The notes under the pieces are model-generated. The model saw only the letters and a program-made list of their open reading frames with translations, was not told the DNA's origin and ran no database searches. The position numbers and the translations under genes are program-made. Of a DNA stretch of 64,000 nt, positions 39,650 to 49,349 are shown one piece after another. The stretch comes from Palaemon carinicauda (lineage: Eukaryota > Arthropoda > Malacostraca > Decapoda > Palaemonidae): the NCBI RefSeq assembly GCF_036898095.1, contig NC_090751.1:45721055-45785054 (forward strand), in the 5' to 3' direction. Within the stretch, counting starts at the first letter, position 1. Every line of letters starts with the position of its first letter.

Positions 39650-40345
39650 TGAGAAGTAATGAAAAAATAATGTAACATATCTTAAGATCAATAACAACTT
39701 AAAATAGATCTGCCATATACAAACTATGAAGAGAGACTTATGTCAGCCTGTTCAACATTAAAAAAAATCACTGCAAGTTTAAACTTAGGAAGTTCCGCCG
39801 ATTCAATTGCATAATTTGGAAGATCAATCGACAAGCCGGTCACAGCTGGAATAAAACTTCTAGATTACTGTGTGGTAGGCTGTTGAGCCGTATGATGAAG
39901 AAGGATAGTACAATCTGGGAAGATATGATTGCAAAGGATGGTCAATTTTATTAAAAATCTTATACAATAAGCATAAAAAAACTAACTGAACATCGGTATT
40001 AAGATTATAGGCTATCTAGATGAGGAATAAGAAATTTGATGGCCTTCAAGTTTTTGTGAAACAAATTAAGATGGGAGTCAGCAGCTGAAAACTAGAAAGG
40101 AGAACAATACTCGGAACAAGGTTGAATAAAAGAATTAAAAAAATTCGTTTTGGATAGATTGATCACCGAAAATCTTAAAAGACTTTCTCAATAAGCCATT
40201 TTATGTGCAATTTAAGAAAAACAGACGGAATGTGTTCCTAAAAGTATATTAGCAATCAAGAATCACGCCAAAAGTTTTAAAGGAGGTTTATATAGTTAAA
40301 TAAACATTATCAATGTAGAGATCTGAATCTCTATTAGGGAAAGGG
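39650..40345 (-). mobile_element. Decayed LINE reverse transcriptase fragment, antisense
   Basis: On the minus strand several frames together give the region following the reverse-transcriptase palm of a non-LTR retrotransposon. Visible pieces are GLLRKSFKIFGDQSIQ (about 40195 down to 40150), FFNSFIQPCSEYCSPF (about 40140-40095) and SAADSHLNLFHKNLKAIKFL (about 40090-40030). This order, a leucine-rich K-S-F segment, then the P-x-x-EYxSP box, then an R-SIKFL-like block, is that of Jockey/CR1-like elements. Stops and frameshifts are frequent, so it is inactive. No catalytic DD box is preserved within the fragment. Confidence 0.65.
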
Positions 40346-40349
40346 AACA

Positions 40350-40795
40350 TGTGCTTAGTTTAGGGGATACTAATTTAGATGTAATTGGGTTAGCATGCTA
40401 GTGTGTGGAAGTGTGTTAGTGGGATGCTCGGTTATTTCGTTCTTCCCATACTTTATTTCATCCATAAGGGTGGAAGATATGAATAGACCCTATGCGAAGC
40501 CTGTTTATATGTTTATAGGTTCTATCGGAATATGCATAAAGAAATTCCCTAAAGGATGTGAAGTACGTAGTTCATAAACAGGTTAAAGGGGTTTATAGTT
40601 TGTGGTCATTGCTGATTCCCGACACACGTTCGGAACAGCTACTGAGACCCAATTTTTTGTTTTGAAGTAACTTCCTTGTGCCATAGCGTAGATTTTTTGT
40701 TTTTCTGGATTTTTATCCTTATGGCTAGGTGATACGGTCTAAGAGGTCATTCAGTGCTGTGGTTTAATTTTGGAGAAACACTGTAGGTGAATGAT
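40350..40795. other. Non-coding stretch between LINE fragments
   Basis: I see nothing specific here. Confidence 0.45.
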
Positions 40796-40800
40796 CACGC

Positions 40801-40838
40801 CCCCCCCCCCCAAAAAAAAAAAAAAAAAAAAAAAAAAA
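40801..40838. repeat. C10-A28 homopolymer junction
   Basis: A run of ten C is followed by about 28 A. On the minus strand this reads poly-T then poly-G, at the end of the antisense LINE fragment. Confidence 0.93.
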
Positions 40839-41105
40839 GCCAACCATTGAATAGTTCTTTCATTGACATTAACCAAGTCAGAGTCCTCCAAATTATCAGA
40901 CAGTGGAGATGATTGGAGAATATGATTGATGGTCTGGATATTTTCTCCACATTCGCAAGACTGGTCAGTTTCAAGGCCCATTTTCCTAGATTGTCACCTA
41001 TTCTGGCCACTGCAGCTCTGTTGAGGGCACATCAATCACGTATAGGAAGAGTGCCCATAATAAGACACAAAGATAGAAGCAAAGATGCAGGAATTGAAGT
41101 AAATT
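40839..41105 (-). mobile_element. LINE open reading frame 2 C-terminal fragment, antisense
   Basis: On the minus strand the peptide runs ALNRAAVARIGDNLGK, then CECGENIQTINHILQSS, then VNERTIQWLA. This is the LNR-x-R-G ... W-G-L ... C-x-CG-x-x-QT-x-x-HI ... A-x-x-W order found at the C-terminus of many arthropod LINE proteins. One frameshift is needed near GK/MGLE. It lies 5' (on the minus strand) of the reverse-transcriptase fragment at 39650-40345, the reverse of the normal order, so the two are separate insertions. Confidence 0.65.
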
Positions 41106-41109
41106 AGAA

Positions 41110-41720
41110 GACAGAAAGGGGTACAGTTAGCTATGAGTGGTGTTAGGAACCCCTGCAAAGATAATAACATAATGTTTACTGTGGATCACATGAGGCGCAC
41201 TGACTGCCTAGCAGCCTAGCCTACCTCCATGATTGAAAGTAGAAAGAAACTATCTACTGCCCTGAAGTACATAATAGGGCAAAATGTTTGATTTTGTGAT
41301 CAACCTAACCCATATCAACAATAAAAGAAAACGAATCGAGCAGAAATCAAAATGTTGGATTCAGGACACTTATCCTCGTTCGTATCATTCTGTGACGAGC
41401 CAAGTGTAAGTCGTGACTCTAAGGCGAAATGAAAGCAACTGAGTAGGCTACTTTATTAAAGACACATCGAGTATATATACACACTAGGTCCTGGCAAGGT
41501 CACAAAATACAACATGCTATTTCTTGTCCAACCGGCAACTGGTTCTGTTAACAGTTAACAATGAGAAATAGGTAGACAGGTTCATGCAAGTTGCTGTCAG
41601 TGCGAGGGGAGAGCGAAGATACAAAGGATAATATATACAAAAAAGTGAAATGTCATGTACGATCGTGTGACACACGGGTGGTACAGTTTCTTCACAAATA
41701 CATTTTAATCAATGGGGGCA
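41110..41720. other. Unassigned stretch, possibly part of an LTR
   Basis: The segment from about 41391 begins TGTGACGAGCCAAG and contains a TATATATAC word and a TATTAAAGAC word. It has a composition unlike the flanks. It could be a solo LTR-like remnant, but I cannot find its end or a target duplication. Confidence 0.2.
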
Positions 41721-41841
<121 letters not shown>

Positions 41842-41908
41842 CTTACATTGCGCATTACTACTTCATCACAAGTATTTTGTTGTTTTATCAAGATTTATAT
41901 CTACATTA

Positions 41909-42074
<166 letters not shown>

Positions 42075-42630
42075 GTATATATGGTGCTATTTTATTTGAA
42101 ATCTCTCGATATAATCTGTACCCTAAATTCAGCTGCATGGTTTCCCTTTAATTCATTAATCATTTTTGCTGACTATTATCCCCTACCTTTTAGGGAGGAA
42201 ATGATATAGTCAAATTAATCGAGCCATTGGTTTTTTTAAACCTATGGAAAATTAGGCTTAAGTGAACCATTGCAAAGTGAAATTAGGTCTAAAAGGATTT
42301 CAATTAAATCATGGTTAAAAATGAAATTTCACAATTGATTTAACTGATGGTATTTAGTTTAATATTTAAAAGTGAAAGAAATCTAATGGATGAAAGAACT
42401 TTCTTGGACAAAAGTGAAAAGAAAGGAGAGTAAGAGAGTACAAAGTAGTGTTCTTGATTCCGGGCTGGCAAGTCTGCGTAATTGTAACACACCCAGATTG
42501 CCCCAACAGGTCAGCTGGGACCAACAACCCGTTTGGAATTGCCTCCCTAGACAATATGTCCTCTCCTGGGATCCCCGTCTTTCTGTTTGCCTCCTTATTT
42601 CCTTTCTTTCTCCTTAGTTTATAAAAGTAT

Positions 42631-42632
<2 letters not shown>

Positions 42633-42692
<60 letters not shown>
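42633..42692 (+). repeat. (CT)n microsatellite
   Basis: About 30 CT units on the + strand. Confidence 0.96.
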
Positions 42693-42694
<2 letters not shown>

Positions 42695-42849
42695 TTGTTT
42701 CGGATTAGTTTTTCCTCCTTTGAAATCAGTCTGACATATTCGAAACGTAGTAATTATTTATTAACACTTCATGAGTGACCAGATCAATAATAACTACTGC
42801 CTATCCCTCCGTAGATAGGAATTTGTTTGTCATCGGTAACAATAACTCT

Positions 42850-43210
42850 AGGTATGGTAAGTAGGACATTCCAAAATCAAACCATTGTTCTCGAGTCTTG
42901 GGTAGTGCCATACCCAAGGTACCATGGTCTTCCACTGTCTTGGCTTAAAGTTCTCTTAGTTGAGGGTACACTCACGCACACTATTCTAACTTTTGTCTCT
43001 TCCTCTTGTTTTAAAGTTTTTATAGTTTATTTAGGAAATATTTCATTTTAATGTTACTGTTCTTAGATATTTAATTTTCCTTGTTTCCTTTTCTCACTGC
43101 GTTGTTTTCCCTGCTGGGGCTCCTAGGTTTCTAGCATCCTGCTTTTCCTACTAGGGTTGTAGCTTAGCGAGTAATAATAATAATAATATTAATAATAATA
43201 ATAATAATAG
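42850..43210 (-). repeat. Dispersed repeat family, antisense copy
   Basis: Read on the minus strand it begins in (ATT)n (43172-43209) and continues CTAAGCTACAACCCTAGTAG, GAAAAGCAGGATGCTAGAAA and CCCAGCAGGGAAAACAACG. The match to the 7376 and 49185 copies is clear. The far end carries CAGTGGAAGACCATGG. It has no coding content. Confidence 0.72.
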
Positions 43211-43421
43211 ATAATTGGGTCGCTCCAAAATAGCTGCTTAGAGAGGGTGGGTGATAAACTAATTATCATTGTCTGCACTCGCCGCCGTCCTTTCGGTGAC
43301 CGACTTCCACTGGTTCTAATCTTGTGTTGACTTTGTGTTTAACCTTTCTTATATTAACGTCAGTTGCGTTGGTATTGATAAAATTGCAAATATATGTGTG
43401 GTATTTTAATTTATAACTTAT

Positions 43422-43481
43422 TTCCCAAATTTATGTGAAGCTTACGCCAAATTCCCAAATTTATGTGAAGCTTACGCCAAA
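43422..43481 (+). repeat. Perfect 30-bp tandem duplication
   Basis: TTCCCAAATTTATGTGAAGC plus the next ten bases (CTTACGCCAA ending in A overlap) occurs twice head to tail, at 43422-43451 and 43452-43481, with no difference. It is likely a recent replication slip. Confidence 0.9.
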
Positions 43482-43484
43482 CCA

Positions 43485-45280
43485 GATTCTGGGATGTAGG
43501 CCTATGCTTTTTTCTCTTTTGGGTTAATTTCGATTATATATTGACATATTCATGAATAATGATTGATTTTACTCTATCAATTATTTCATTTCAGTAGCCT
43601 ATACATTTTTACATTCTATTAGTGAATTGGTTGGTTCGGTATTTTAAAGACTGTAGTGAACATTGTTCCAGTAGCGAATTATCTGCTACGACTGTGGCGG
43701 TAGTCGTCGTAAGACCACATTACACCAGCACAGTAACGACTAGTCAGGCCCCTTAGCCGAAAAGATTGTGTTGAGTGACTAAGTCGCACTGAAATTCAGT
43801 AATATTGTAAACTAGGTTCTACCTTCCACATCCCGTTCTCACGTTGTCTTTTAGAGTGAATTCGAAGTTTTAACGTGAATTAACCAAACTCTTAATCGAG
43901 ATGCATAATTGCAGCCTAGCCGTTGCCGTTGTTGTTGACTTTTTTTTTTTTTTTTTTAATTATTCTGCCATCCATTATGAAATATAACTCGGTGTAGCCT
44001 ACCAAGCAAGCTAAGCAAATTTTGTACGTGAACACCATGTTCTCTAATAATTCCTTCGTTGATTCCGGTCAGTGATCTTGTCTGCACCATCATAAAACGA
44101 CGAAGGTAAGCAATAATGATATTCCTAAGTAGTATTTATTCTTAAATTTGGATATGTGTAGGATTTTTGGTGGTACTTTTATCTCTGTCAAATCTCAATA
44201 CATAAACCATACAAGTATTTCACTGTTCAAGAAGATTTGGATGTAAAGGTAAAATCTGCTCGAGTTGGTTGTATTATAACCACCTTTTACGAATTGTTGT
44301 TTTACGTCACCCATTGACGGACAAGCTCTGGGGAACGAACATTTCTGAATTAGGGGAGATGAAATTAGATATGTATGAGAAAAAAATTCAAAGCTTCAAC
44401 TGGAACGTAGCCTACACAAGTAAATCACAGAGGGAGATCATGGTTGTCATGCTAACCTAATTGTTGGTATCCTTCCTTGCCTTGCCGTACCTAACCAAAC
44501 CTAACCTAACCTTACTTTCCCTAGGGTGCTACATCCTAACTGATATGGGAGGCTCACCTGGACTACTGCAAAAAACTTGACTATTCTCGGTGTGCTCTAA
44601 ATCATAGAAAATTAATTATATTAATTACTTTGTTTATTTGTCATTCATGTTGTTATCCAAAACGTAGATGGGTATCAATTTTACTACGGAGCCTGGCCCA
44701 AAAACTAATTTTCTATTATGATCTTCAATTTTAATAGACAATTGAGTGAAGGGGTATCTATGCATAAAACATTCATGATGAAAGTTAAAGTTGATTCATG
44801 CAAATTGCATTTAATTATAATAAAAAAAACAATAATTGATGAGTAAACTCACTAAAATAGTAATCACTGTTTAGAGAACTGAAAAGCTCCTAGTTTTTTT
44901 TTTTTTTTTTTTTTCAGAATACTATACTGGGTGAATATATGATAATTTAATTTCTAGCCAAATACATGAACCATATATTTTTCCTACTCGTTATCTTGTG
45001 TTTTTTGCATTTCTGACCTTGATTATTAGCAAACCACCCTTTCATGAGTTTTTGGACCCCTTTATTTAAAGACAGTTTTGGGGACGCCAGTGGGATACCA
45101 GGGTTTTTTGGGTGGGGAAATGTCATAAACGAGTGATTTTCAGCCGTTATAATGGTCTGAAATGCAAAATACCGACTAAATAACTAGTAGGAAAAATTTA
45201 TGGTTCATGTAAGTGGCTGAAAACAGGCCAAACATGATTATTCACACTTTAGAGATTTGGATTAGAGTACAGAACTTAAC
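43485..45280. other. Unassigned stretch with a strong splice-donor motif
   Basis: The part from about 43660 to 44105 is less AT-rich than usual here and ends at ACGACGAAG|GTAAGC (GT at 44106-44107), which could be a 5' UTR exon with its donor. No ATG frame of note lies upstream. Poly-T runs lie at 43941-43958 and 44896-44914, and CCTAA words at about 44483-44512. Confidence 0.25.
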
Positions 45281-45282
45281 AA

Positions 45283-45362
45283 ACCCACCTAACCTAGCCT
45301 AGTAGTTCCAAGGTCACAACCCCTAGCCAGGGGGCAAACCCCCGGATATTCCTTCCCCGGTC
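45283..45362 (-). repeat. Inverted-repeat arm, left
   Basis: The reverse complement contains GGCTAGGGGTTGTGACC and ACTAGGCTAGGTTAGGTGGG. It pairs with 48475-48551 over about 80 bases with roughly a dozen differences. A related sub-unit (CGCTAGGGGG ... GGTCACAAAC) continues to about 45400, so this arm is partly tandem. Confidence 0.75.
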
Positions 45363-46392
45363 ACAAACGCTAGGGGGACTGCCCTTCTCAGGTCACAAAC
45401 TAGAAGTAAATCACAAAAAAATCGTTACATTATGATAAAGTAAGTCACAAATAATTTCTCTCATTAAGCTTGACACCATTGTCTTTTTTTTTAGGGTAAT
45501 CTTTATAGAAGCTTTGCAGTAGAAAGTGTTAGTTTTCCCAAAAATCAAGTAAGAATCGGACCTTTGCGGCATTATTTCTCGGTTATTTTTTAATATCACC
45601 TGAGTAACAATACCTATATACTGAACGGAGAGCATTTCCATCATAATAAATTGCCGACATAAATGAAATCGCACTAACTTTTAAAATAGATTGATGTACT
45701 GCACTCAAGTTCCCTCTTGGTGAAGTCTTTGCGTGATGGTGGTGAAGTTGTCACTGAAGAGAAAGGTGGGAAAAAATGGGTGGTGTAGAACAACATCTGG
45801 GAACTTAAGAAGAAGAACTTGTAAGCTGTTGATTGGTTTAAAAAACCCCTGACAGATACATCATTGCAAATGCACAGAAACCAAGCATGCGCAATAAGTC
45901 CCCCTCAGTCTCTCAGATGTAAATAATGGAGTGAAAAACATATTTTACATTTTAATCTACTGATACGTAAGTTATAATGCCCCTTCCCCTATTAAACATA
46001 TATAGAAAAATACCAAACTAGCCAGTACTATAGCCAATTCCAGTTTCGCTAGTAATTAAAGTATCATATATTTACCCTATACAGTACTATTATTACCGGA
46101 CTACTGTACAGTATTATTATTAGATTTTGAAATTAATGAATAGCAGATAAAACCTGACTTGGCCAGGAGTCACCTGGATTCCTAAATCTCCCTTTAATAC
46201 TTTGAGAATGGTACTATTTACTTTTAATATTAAATTACAAAGTTAGGTTGGGTAGTATGTAATTTCTTGGAACAGGCGATATCTTTCTTATTACTTGTCA
46301 AAATGTTTTTCTTAATGGAAAAAATGTTCCTTATTTTGATCCAATATACCATAATACAAAGTTATTTTATTATTTTGAATATTATAATTTAC

Positions 46393-46592
46393 CTTTACCA
46401 CGGCAATGTTTTCTAAGTTCAGCCCGGTCTCCACGCAAGTCACTGTTAGCTCCTGCTTAGTTTCCAAACTTTCCCGATAGATAGAGCCCGTGTTGTCCCA
46501 GGCTGAGAAGCGTTCGTTTTTACAATTCAATGCTGTCCCATCAATATACATTTTCACCTCCAAGTTGAGTTTGTAGTTGGTTGGGACAACTC
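46393..46592 (-). CDS. Possible coding exon B, unrecognised domain
   Basis: On the minus strand, 200 bases are open in one frame with 66 whole codons. The exon ends at GTGGTAAAG|GTAAAT (intron starts at 46392) and enters in phase 1 after an AG. The peptide starts VVPTNYKLNLEVKMYIDGTA, then has a Cys, an ERFSAWDNTGSIY block and a T-V-T-C pair. The alternating polar/hydrophobic pattern suggests a beta-rich extracellular-type fold. The acceptor has a poor pyrimidine tract, which weakens the call. It shares its start with exon A at 46816-46883. I do not recognise the family. Confidence 0.35.
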
Positions 46593-46815
46593 CTTTACAG
46601 TGGCATTTGATACTGCTCTATTAATTATCATGAATTGACAGGTAGAGGAAAGGTCATTATAATGCGTCGTTAGCTGAAGCCACGATCAAATTACTTGATC
46701 ATAAAATTTCCCCCAAGCATTGCTTCCGGCCTGACTAAGATAACACTAATTGGTCGGCACTCTGTTCCCCTATCAGCTGGTGGTGCAAGTTTGAACATTT
46801 ATTGATCGGACTTAC

Positions 46816-46883
46816 GTTTTCTCTAATCCCAACGATCAACATTTTTACGCCCTTGTTGAGATTGTAGTTCTTTGGTACAGGTC
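46816..46883 (-). CDS. Possible coding exon A, similar to the start of exon B
   Basis: On the minus strand a good acceptor (ATAATTTCAG, intron ends at 46884) and a consensus donor (GAAAAC|GTAAGT, intron starts at 46815) bound 68 bases. After two bases they read PVPKNYNLNKGVKMLIVG and four more residues. The match to exon B is P-x-NY-x-LN-x-x-VKM-x-I-x-G, in the same phase. Exon A ends in phase 0 and exon B starts in phase 1, so they cannot be joined to each other. They look like duplicated alternative or decayed copies. Confidence 0.35.
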
Positions 46884-47129
46884 CTGAAATTATGCCGAAC
46901 ACTAATTTGCTTTATATACAACCAAAGGTTAGGGTAGCTAACATATAAATTTTAGTTAGGATGTTTTGGTAGATTAAGCCAGTGTCAAACAATACAACCT
47001 AACTAACCTTTTGTTTCTGTGCGCTTGTAGTCCTCCTTTTGTTGGGGGCTTGATTTAAAAATTTTTAATCACTCCCCCTGGGAGCTGAGATTGACCTGAG
47101 CGAGATCGGCCTTTCCAATGCTAACTGCC

Positions 47130-48390
47130 ATGATGGACAGACGTTTTTCCTATAGTTTTTCTTTTAGCTATGTTCTTGAGTTTATTACAGATCAGCTTAA
47201 TGCATTGACGACAATAAGGTTTTTAGACCTATGGGACTTTACTCAAGTTACCCCAGAATTTTTTCATTTTTTATTTCATGTACTGTAGGGCTCTTAGGTG
47301 ATTTTAGGGGTCCTGTGAAAAGTGTAAAAGTTGGCGATGTTGCCCTTATGCGTGATTGCTGCAGTGTGCACTGGCCAATACATACTCAATTGAAGGTGCA
47401 GAAACCGCAAATGTCGCAAAAAGTTTACAATGCGGCAGAGCTCATTCTTCGAGCACTCGCACCTTGAAGAACGTGAGTTCATTCTCCTTACATGTTGTTG
47501 GGTCAAAAGTTGAGCTCAAGACAGTGTTGCTGTGAAGAGGGAAAAGCTTTCTTTTCACAGTCTTGTTGACTGGTATGAATTTTGCTGTGAAGTGTGTAAA
47601 CAGGTTTGGATTTTAGACCATCAGAAAATTGGCGGACCAGGGCACATTGTCGAAGTGTATGAGAGTAAATTCAGCAAGAGGTTGTATAACATCGGGCATT
47701 GACCAGGAAACGCGTGAGACCAGTTCCAAGTGGTTGCGGAACATAGCGCTCAAACCTTTCATTTCGGCGCTCCAAGAGCATGTTCTTCCAAGGACCACTA
47801 TCATTTCCAACTGCTAGAAAGGCTACCCCAAGGTCAAGGACTAGGATTTTATTAATTTTACTGTTGACCACAGTGTTAACTTCGATGATCCTGATGACCC
47901 GACTGTACAAACGAACACTATAGAATTGCAAAGGCGGGTTCTCAAAATAAGCCTGCTTCTAAGATTCGGTGCACAGAAAGGGTTGTACGACAGCTATTTT
48001 GGGGAGTACTGTATCAGGAAGTGATATATAGAGAAGTCCATATGACTGTTCAGAGTATTTCTACAGTTGATAAAGCGCATTTACCCGCTTAAAGCCAGTC
48101 CTCTCTTCTTGCCAATTCCTGAATCTCCTCCATCCACAATTCATCCTCCCACTAACGCTACTAATGTTCTGCCCTCTGTAAGTCGACCTTCTTCAATTAA
48201 CATTTGGCCCTCCATAAGTCAACCTCCCTCAAGTAACGTTCTGCCCTCCATCAGCCTTTCTTCCGCAAGTGATGTCCGACCTTCCTCTAGTTGCGCGAAT
48301 TAAAGTCCTTCTCTTAATCCTCCACCCCGAAAGAGGTTGAAGGCACAAGAATCCGGGGATTTCGACATTAGCGACTACGAATATTAAGGT
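47130..48390 (+). pseudogene. Merlin-type (IS1016/ISXO2-like DDE) transposase, decayed
   Basis: Three frames of the + strand together spell a Merlin-superfamily transposase. It opens near an ATG at about 47134. A CEKC pair lies at about 47310, and RCRNRKCRKKFTMRQSSFFE at about 47395-47455 is the zinc-ribbon end and the R-x-G-S-F-F-x-x-S box. Next comes DWYEFCCEVC, then KIGGPGHIVEVYESKF. The first catalytic Asp in this last motif is Tyr (47658-47660). The second block reads TTIISNC followed by a stop, with Asp changed to Asn at 47809-47811. FTVDHSVNF and the final NTIE (Glu at 47923-47925) remain. Frameshifts separate these blocks. A Pro/Ser-rich repetitive tail (NVLPSIS, NIWPSIS) at 48070-48303 and a short basic-acidic end to about 48387 appear to belong to it. 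With two of three catalytic acids lost it cannot transpose. I could not define its ends. Confidence 0.8.
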
Positions 48391-48474
48391 AATCCTAAGT
48401 AACTTTTTTATTATTACAATGTTCTTGAGATATAATTTAGAGTGCTGCCCATTGCTTTTATAGTGTAGGAGAGA

Positions 48475-48551
48475 GACCTGGGAAGGGCATCTGGGGGCTT
48501 GCCCCGGCTAGGGGTTGTGACCTGGGAATTACTAGGTTAGGTTAGGTGGGT
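48475..48551 (+). repeat. Inverted-repeat arm, right
   Basis: It contains GGCTAGGGGTTGTGACC and ACTAGGTTAGGTTAGGTGGG, the counterpart of 45283-45362. The TTAGGTTAGG part equals two units of the arthropod telomere repeat, but only two, so I treat it as part of this repeat. Confidence 0.75.
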
Positions 48552-48721
48552 GTATGTTGTTTTTATGATAGCGACAGGGATTGGGGTCGCAAGGGGTGGT
48601 TAGCACCCCCGTTAGGTCATTAGGAAGGTAAAGCCACAGCTTGTAGGTTAGGTTAGGGGAGGAAGTTTGTATTTGTTGTCCATTTTACTCGCACGTTTCT
48701 GACATTCATGCGCTGAGTGGT

Positions 48722-49085
48722 CCTAATATGTAGAATGTTGGGACAAGCAGTACAAATTTAGTGAATTCTTTATTTCAATCTGTTAATGCCTATGAAAAAG
48801 TTGATTGGTTACACGGTTTTTACTCTTTTATGGTGATCGCAACCGTCCTAGTATGTAGTTTGTTGGGACAAGCATTTACAAAACTAGAGAATTCATTATT
48901 TCATTTTGTTAAAGTTCCTGTGAAAAATTCGATTGGTGCTATTTTTAACTCTGTTTCCTGGCAATCGTAACCCTGTCCTAGTATATAGTTTGTGGGGACA
49001 AGCATTTAAAAAAGTAGTAAATTCAATGCTATTTCATTCTGTGATCATTCCCCTGAAAAAGAGAGAATATCTGACATTTTGTACT
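48722..49085 (+). repeat. Degenerate tandem repeat, three copies of about 120 bp
   Basis: Three diverged units share GTCCTAGTATGTAGT, TTGGGACAAGCA, a GAATTC-TTATTTCA segment and a TGAAAAA word. They begin near 48722, 48849 and 48970. The open frames across them are consequences of the repeat and share the peptide LGQAF. Confidence 0.7.
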
Positions 49086-49097
49086 CTAATTTCTGGT

Positions 49098-49157
49098 GGT
49101 CCCAAGCCTGTTCCAACAAACTACAAAGGTTCTGTGTGGTTCTTTACATGTCAAAAG
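49098..49157 (+). other. Exon-like piece with P-V-P-T-N-Y-K and a donor
   Basis: An open stretch reads GGPKPVPTNYKGSVWFFTCQK minus its last residue, and ends at AAAAG|GTGAGT (GT at 49158-49159), a consensus donor. The peptide PVPTNYK also begins the two exon-like pieces on the opposite strand at 46592 and 46883. Whether this is part of a gene, or a copy made with the inverted repeat, cannot be decided here. Confidence 0.3.
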
Positions 49158-49184
49158 GTGAGTGATGAAGATTCTTCACCACCA

Positions 49185-49345
49185 TTATTATTATTTATTT
49201 ATTTTTACTTGTGAAGCTATGATCATAGTTGGAAAAGCAGGAGCTATAAGAACCAGAGCTCCAACAGGGAAAATAGCCCAGTGAGGAAAGGAAATGGGGA
49301 AATTAAATATTTTAATAATGGTAACATTAAATTAAACCTTTCATA
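49185..49345 (+). repeat. Dispersed repeat family, + strand copy
   Basis: An (ATT)n start is followed by GTTGGAAAAGCAGGAGCTATAA, a CTCCAACAGGGAAAATAGCC block and CAGTGAGGAAAGGAAATGGG, as in the copy at 7376. Confidence 0.75.
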
Positions 49346-49349
49346 TTTA

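Noticed and set aside
48533..48551. Interstitial telomere tract (TTAGG)n
   Set aside because: Only two to three units occur, as part of the inverted-repeat arm. Similar AACCTAACCTAAC words at 44485 are also too short.
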